Positions 5,908 through 9,411 of a stretch of DNA of 9,411 bases are shown piece after piece (the stretch's first letter is position 1; each line of letters opens with the position of its first letter). The notes below the pieces were generated by a model. It did not search any database. It was not told the DNA's origin and saw only the letters and a program-made list of their open reading frames with translations. The DNA is taken from positions 1 to 9,411 of the forward strand of contig CAZHWR010000058.1 of NCBI GenBank assembly GCA_964536085.1. Direction: 5' to 3'. The stretch comes from CAZHWR01 sp964536085 (lineage in GTDB: Bacteria > Bacillota > Clostridia > Oscillospirales > Ruminococcaceae). A program made the translations under genes and the position numbers.

Positions 5908-6750
5908 TTGCGCACAAGAATAATATCCGCAGCTGTCGGGCTGTTGGTTTTGGCGGCGGCGCTGCTCGGTTACTATACTATCGTGTTTAATCTGGCGCTG
6001 TCGGCGGTGTCCGCTATAGGAGTCGCCGAGTTGTTAAAGGCGTTCGGATATAACAAAACGCACAGGACATTGAATGTTATAGGAATAGTGTTTGCGGCGC
6101 TTTTGCCGTTTACAAAAACGCAGTGGTACAGTTTTCCGATGATGTTCCTGATTTTTGTTTATATTATGGTGATGTTCGGAATACTATTAAAACAGTATTA
6201 TAAGCTGCGCCTTGAAGAGGTCGCGGTGGCGTTTATGATGTCCGTTGCCATTCCGCTGTCTCTTTCAAGTCTTTTGATAATACGCGAACGATACTCAGAC
6301 TGCGGCTATGCGGCAATATTTTACACTCTGCTTGCGCTCGGAGCCGCGTGGCTTTCAGATTCGGGCGCGTATTTTGCAGGAAGATTTTTTGGCAAGCACA
6401 AGCTTGCGCCGACGGTAAGCCCGAAAAAAACAATCGAGGGAAGCGTCGGCGGAATCATAACAAACGTCATCTGCTTCGTGCTTTTGGGACTTTTATATTC
6501 TGCGGTAATAGGCGATTATCAGGTAAACTATATGATGCTGACAGTATTGGGGCTGTTGTCTTCTCCTGTGGGCATGATGGGAGATTTGGTGTTTTCCGTT
6601 ATAAAACGGCAGAACAATGTTAAGGATTTTGGAGCAATCATGCCCGGACACGGCGGAATACTCGACAGATTTGATTCTGTTATTTTGACCGCGCCGTTTA
6701 TCATGCTTATACTGCCTTTGCTTTCTCCGCTTACAAGGCTTACAATTTGA
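5908..6750 (+). CDS. cdsA: Phosphatidate cytidylyltransferase (CDP-diglyceride synthase)
   Basis: CdsA is an integral membrane enzyme that joins phosphatidate and CTP into CDP-diacylglycerol, the precursor of phosphatidylglycerol, cardiolipin and related phospholipids. The 280-residue protein is hydrophobic with multiple membrane segments, beginning with IISAAVGLLVLAAALLGYYT close to the N-terminus. The family signature is intact at 230-256 (SVIKRQNNVKDFGAIMPGHG, then GILDRFD), with an upstream LSDSGAYFAGRFFGKHKLAP stretch and PKKTIEGSVGG. The start is TTG 5908, preceded by GGGGTGA at 5-nt spacing; no ATG or GTG fits better. It sits 38 bp after uppS and 4 bp before dxr, so translational coupling with dxr is likely. 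Confidence 0.96.
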   Translation: MRTRIISAAVGLLVLAAALLGYYTIVFNLALSAVSAIGVAELLKAFGYNKTHRTLNVIGIVFAALLPFTKTQWYSFPMMFLIFVYIMVMFGILLKQYYKLRLEEVAVAFMMSVAIPLSLSSLLIIRERYSDCGYAAIFYTLLALGAAWLSDSGAYFAGRFFGKHKLAPTVSPKKTIEGSVGGIITNVICFVLLGLLYSAVIGDYQVNYMMLTVLGLLSSPVGMMGDLVFSVIKRQNNVKDFGAIMPGHGGILDRFDSVILTAPFIMLILPLLSPLTRLTI

Positions 6751-6754
6751 TTTA

Positions 6755-7912
6755 ATGAAAGTGTTTGATATGTGTAAAAAAATATCTGTTTTGGGTTCTA
6801 CCGGATCTATCGGAACGCAGTCACTTGACGTTGCGTCAAAGGGCGGCTTTGAGGTGGTTTCGCTTGCCGTAAATTCCAATATAAAAATGCTTGAACAACA
6901 GGCGAGGCAGTTTTTGCCTCGTCTTGTATGCGTTTTTGACGAAAAAAAATATAAAGAGTTAAAACAAAATTTATCTGACACCGATATTGAGGTCTGCGCG
7001 GGAATGGAAGGTCTTTGCCGTGCCGCGAGCCTTCCGGAAGCGAATGTTGTTATAAATTCTGTCGTGGGAATGATAGGACTTGTCCCGACGCTCGCGGCGA
7101 TCGATTCGGGTCACGATGTCGCACTGGCAAACAAGGAGACGCTTGTAACTGGCGGCGAGATAGTTATGAAGCGCGCAAAAGAAAAAGGCGTTAAGATACT
7201 CCCTGTGGATTCGGAACACTCTGCAATTTTTCAGTGCATAGGCGCGGGAAGAAAGCAGGATGTTAAAAAAATCATACTGACAGCCTCCGGCGGTCCGTTT
7301 TTCGGGAAAACTGCGGCGGAGCTTGAATCCGTAGGTGTTAAGCAGGCGCTTAATCATCCTAACTGGAATATGGGCGCTAAAATAACCATAGATTCTGCAA
7401 CGCTGATGAACAAAGGGCTTGAATTTATTGAAGCAGTGAGGCTGTTTGACGTTGCGCCCGGGCAAATCGAGGTAGTGGTTCACCGCGAAAGTATCATTCA
7501 TTCGGCGGTCGAATTTAATGACAACTCGGTTATCGCGCAGATGGGCGTTCCCGATATGCGTATTCCAATTCAGTACGCGCTGACGTATCCTAAAAGGGTC
7601 AAAAGCCCCGTCAAACCGCTGTCGCTGATTGAATGTGCAAAGCTGACTTTTTTCCCGCCGGATGAAGAGACGTTTGTCTGCTTAAAGGCCGCTCGCTCGG
7701 CAATTGAAAAGGGCGGTGTGTACCCGACTTATATCAACGGAGCAAACGAACAGGCGGTTGCGCTGTTTTTACAGGGTAAAATCGGATTTACAAAAATCGG
7801 CGAGCTTGTGCTCGGAGCTTTAGGACTTGATAGGATCGACGGCGAGCTGACCGTCGACAAAATACTGCGCGCGGATAAATCGGCGCGCGAATACATTATG
7901 AATAACAGTTAA
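6755..7912 (+). CDS. dxr: 1-deoxy-D-xylulose 5-phosphate reductoisomerase
   Basis: Dxr rearranges and reduces DXP to 2-C-methyl-D-erythritol 4-phosphate with NADPH, the committed step of the MEP isoprenoid route and the target of fosmidomycin. The protein has 385 residues, normal for the family. In order there are the NADPH site VLGSTGSIGTQSLDV at 12-26, ALANKETLVTGG at 123-134 (Lys127), the metal ligands Asp152 and Glu154 in PVDSEHSAIFQ, LTASGGPF with Ser178, HPNWNMGAKITIDSATLMNK at 201-220 (His201, Ser214, Asn219, Lys220), the third ligand Glu223, and MGVPDMRIPIQYALTYP. The first ATG is 4 bp after the cdsA stop and has no clear ribosome site. ATG 6770, giving MCKKISVLGS and 380 residues, resembles typical family N-termini and is a real alternative. 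Confidence 0.97.
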   Translation: MKVFDMCKKISVLGSTGSIGTQSLDVASKGGFEVVSLAVNSNIKMLEQQARQFLPRLVCVFDEKKYKELKQNLSDTDIEVCAGMEGLCRAASLPEANVVINSVVGMIGLVPTLAAIDSGHDVALANKETLVTGGEIVMKRAKEKGVKILPVDSEHSAIFQCIGAGRKQDVKKIILTASGGPFFGKTAAELESVGVKQALNHPNWNMGAKITIDSATLMNKGLEFIEAVRLFDVAPGQIEVVVHRESIIHSAVEFNDNSVIAQMGVPDMRIPIQYALTYPKRVKSPVKPLSLIECAKLTFFPPDEETFVCLKAARSAIEKGGVYPTYINGANEQAVALFLQGKIGFTKIGELVLGALGLDRIDGELTVDKILRADKSAREYIMNNS

Positions 7913-7930
7913 AACTCCGCGTTTTGATTG

Positions 7931-7958
7931 TTGTGCGGAATTTGGGTGTTGATATAAA
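7931..7958 (+). promoter_or_regulatory. Candidate extended -10 promoter before rseP
   Basis: In the 110-bp gap after dxr, TTGTGC (7931-7936) and TATAAA (7953-7958) are 16 nt apart, and TG at 7950-7951 makes an extended -10 (TGATATAAA). The start point would be near 7965, with a leader of about 58 nt. The rest of the gap is A/T-rich, with a 5-bp TCCGC/GCGGA pairing but no clear terminator. It suggests that rseP-ispG can also be transcribed separately. Confidence 0.4.
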
Positions 7959-8022
7959 TTTATTTATTCACCGCAGATAGATAAATTAAAGATAAGTAAC
8001 AATAGAAAGAGGACGCGGATAT

Positions 8023-9057
8023 ATGAGTATTGTTTTGACCGTTGTCATAACGGTGGTTTTGTTCGGAGTTATTATTTTTATTCATGAGTTTGGTCATTTT
8101 ATCTGCGCTAAGCTCTCGGGGGTTACAGTGAATGAATTTTCACTGGGAATGGGGCCTTGCATACTCAAAAGGAAAAGAGGTATAACGCAGTATTCGCTTA
8201 GACTTCTTCCAATTGGAGGATATGTCAGTATGGAGGGTGAAGACAGTGACTCTGACGATGAAAATGCCTTTTTTAAAAAGCCTGTATATAAACGTATACT
8301 GATTGTGGTTGCAGGAGCCGCTATGAATATTCTGCTCGGATTTTTAGTTTTAGTGGCAGTGGTCGGTATGCAGGATAAATTAGGATCCATGCAGATCGCG
8401 GGCTTTCGCGACGGAGCCACAAGCAGCGCTCAGCTACAAGTCGGAGACGTTATCAAAAAAATCGACGGGCTTACCATATACGATGTTACCGATTTGCAGT
8501 ATCAGTTGACCCAAAGCTCGGATAACATCCATTCGGTGACGGTTGAAAGAAACGGCGAAAAGGTAAAACTCGACGATGTTGAAATCAGCTTTGTGACCTA
8601 CACCGCTGACGACGGAAACACGTATAAATCGGTGGATTTCGTGCGGCAGCAGATAAGTAAAAATCCGCTTACCGTTATCAGTCAGGCGGCGGGAAAAACG
8701 GTTTCATATGCGCGTCTGGTGTGGATATCGCTGGGCGATTTGGTGCGCGGAAAAGCAAGCGTTCAGGATGTTTCGGGTCCTGTAGGCGTAGCGAGCGCAG
8801 TCAACCAGGCGCAGAGCGCAGGGCTTGACTCCATTTTGGTGCTTGCCGCGCTTATAACTATCAATATAGGAATTTTCAATCTGCTTCCGATTCCCGCTCT
8901 CGACGGCGGCAGGCTGGTGTTTTTGATAATAGAGGGCATTATAAGAAAACCTGTTCCGCGCAAGTACGAAGCGATGATACACGCTGCGGGATTTATATTG
9001 CTGATGCTTGTTATGGTGCTTGTAACTTTTAACGACATTTTCAGGCTTTTTAAGTGA
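8023..9057 (+). CDS. rseP: RseP/RasP-type intramembrane zinc metalloprotease (site-2 protease, peptidase M50)
   Basis: Site-2 proteases cut membrane-embedded proteins inside the bilayer, such as anti-sigma factors after a first cut and leftover signal peptides. The 344-residue protein has HEFGH at 21-25 inside the first membrane helix (about 3-22). A second hydrophobic segment lies near 91-114 (ILIVVAGAAMNILLGFLVLV), a single PDZ-like domain at about 118-190, then SGPVGVA at 251-257. Helices near 268-288 and 319-336 flank NLLPIPALDGGRL, where Asp294 is the third zinc ligand. It is shorter than the roughly 420 residues of B. subtilis RasP but similar to many clostridial members. The ATG has AAAGAGGA at 9-nt spacing. 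The substrate cannot be told; no anti-sigma factor gene is nearby. Confidence 0.95.
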   Translation: MSIVLTVVITVVLFGVIIFIHEFGHFICAKLSGVTVNEFSLGMGPCILKRKRGITQYSLRLLPIGGYVSMEGEDSDSDDENAFFKKPVYKRILIVVAGAAMNILLGFLVLVAVVGMQDKLGSMQIAGFRDGATSSAQLQVGDVIKKIDGLTIYDVTDLQYQLTQSSDNIHSVTVERNGEKVKLDDVEISFVTYTADDGNTYKSVDFVRQQISKNPLTVISQAAGKTVSYARLVWISLGDLVRGKASVQDVSGPVGVASAVNQAQSAGLDSILVLAALITINIGIFNLLPIPALDGGRLVFLIIEGIIRKPVPRKYEAMIHAAGFILLMLVMVLVTFNDIFRLFK

Positions 9058-9067
9058 GGTGACTGCG

Positions 9068-9411
9068 ATGAATGTCCGCAGAACAAAACATGTAAAGCTG
9101 AAAAACTTAACACTGGGCGACGGCAAAATTTATATCCAGTCTATGTTAAACCGCCCCGCCGAGGATATCAGGGGCTCAATGGAGCAGTCCAAGGCGCTGG
9201 AAGCGGCGGGATGCGAAATCATACGCGCGGCAGTACCTAATAAAGACGCTGTAAAGCTCGTTGACGCGATAAAAAGCTGTGTTGATATTCCGCTTGTTGC
9301 GGATATACATTTCGACTATCGGCTGGCGCTGGAATGCGTTGCCGCGGGCGTGGATAAGATACGCATAAATCCGGGAAATATCGGGAGCGACGACAGGGTA
9401 AAAGCGGTCGC
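9068..9411 (+). CDS. ispG: 4-hydroxy-3-methylbut-2-enyl diphosphate synthase, N-terminal part (cut by window edge)
   Basis: IspG (GcpE) is the iron-sulfur enzyme that reductively opens methylerythritol cyclodiphosphate to HMBPP, the penultimate MEP-pathway step. Only 114 codons are in the window. They show the TIM-barrel part: MNVRRTKHVKLKNLTLGDGK, IYIQSMLNRPAED, LEAAGCEIIRAAVPNKDAV, VDIPLVADIHFDYRLALECV and AGVDKIRINPGNIG, the last two being hallmark family blocks. The cysteines that hold the [4Fe-4S] cluster are expected in the C-terminal domain, outside the window. The segment after IQSM (LNRPAED) departs from the common TNT-x-T. The ribosome site GAGGTGA overlaps the rseP stop and lies 5 nt before the ATG, so translation is probably coupled to rseP. 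Confidence 0.96.
   Translation, partial: MNVRRTKHVKLKNLTLGDGKIYIQSMLNRPAEDIRGSMEQSKALEAAGCEIIRAAVPNKDAVKLVDAIKSCVDIPLVADIHFDYRLALECVAAGVDKIRINPGNIGSDDRVKAV

Noticed and set aside
6493..7501. Long minus-strand open frames of 162 and 176 codons opposite cdsA and dxr
   Set aside because: Both sense genes are intact and conserved throughout; the antisense translations are low in recognisable features and have no ribosome sites or context.
7957..7987. AATTTAT/ATAAATT inverted repeat before rseP
   Set aside because: Seven A/T-only pairs with a 17-nt loop in an A/T-rich gap are expected by chance and have no T-run or other support.
8704..9126. Minus-strand open frames opposite the rseP end and ispG start
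   Set aside because: They cover the LDG motif region of rseP and the rseP-ispG junction, both clearly coding on the plus strand.
1..9411. A novel defence, mobile or biosynthetic system
   Set aside because: Apart from the short phage-like fragment, every complete gene belongs to a well-known housekeeping or methionine family with intact motifs; no repeats, cassettes or unknown genes remain to form a system.

Overview
The window reads as chromosomal DNA from an anaerobic Firmicute of class Clostridia, probably near the Ruminococcaceae/Oscillospiraceae. The basis is gene order, family-level protein resemblance, strong AGGAGG-type ribosome binding sites and A/T-rich sigma-A-like promoters. No sequence search could be run, so the placement is an inference.

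Left part (1-3560, minus strand, read right to left). A LysR-family regulator (3560-2637) is followed by metE (2524-248), cobalamin-independent methionine synthase. The 112-bp gap between them holds a probable terminator, a near-perfect dyad resembling the streptococcal MET-box, and a good sigma-A promoter; the dyad centre lies about 65 bp upstream of the predicted metE start point, the usual place for a LysR-type recognition site. metE ends at a strong hairpin terminator (187-228). Beyond it, at the left edge, is a stretch that reads as the C-terminal part of a phage head-closure (head-tail adaptor) protein lacking its 5' half, probably a prophage remnant.

Middle (3561-3775). A 215-bp divergent intergenic region carries promoters for the regulator (minus) and for pyrH (plus).

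Right part (3776-9411, plus strand). pyrH - frr - uppS - cdsA - dxr - rseP - ispG (ispG runs off the right edge). This is the widely conserved Firmicutes cluster. PyrH makes UDP, the route to UTP and CTP; CdsA uses CTP to make CDP-diacylglycerol. Dxr and IspG are steps of the MEP isoprenoid pathway; UppS turns its products into undecaprenyl diphosphate, the cell-wall lipid carrier. Frr recycles ribosomes, and RseP is an intramembrane site-2 protease. The frequent upstream partners rpsB and tsf are absent; pyrH has its own promoter.

No new multi-gene system is evident: all complete genes are recognisable housekeeping or biosynthetic genes with intact key residues. The points most worth checking are the regulator-metE control region, the apparent CTG (or ATT) start of uppS, and the truncated phage gene next to the metE terminator. 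No rRNA, tRNA, CRISPR array, insertion sequence or known riboswitch was seen, and no gene-free stretch exceeds 300 bases.
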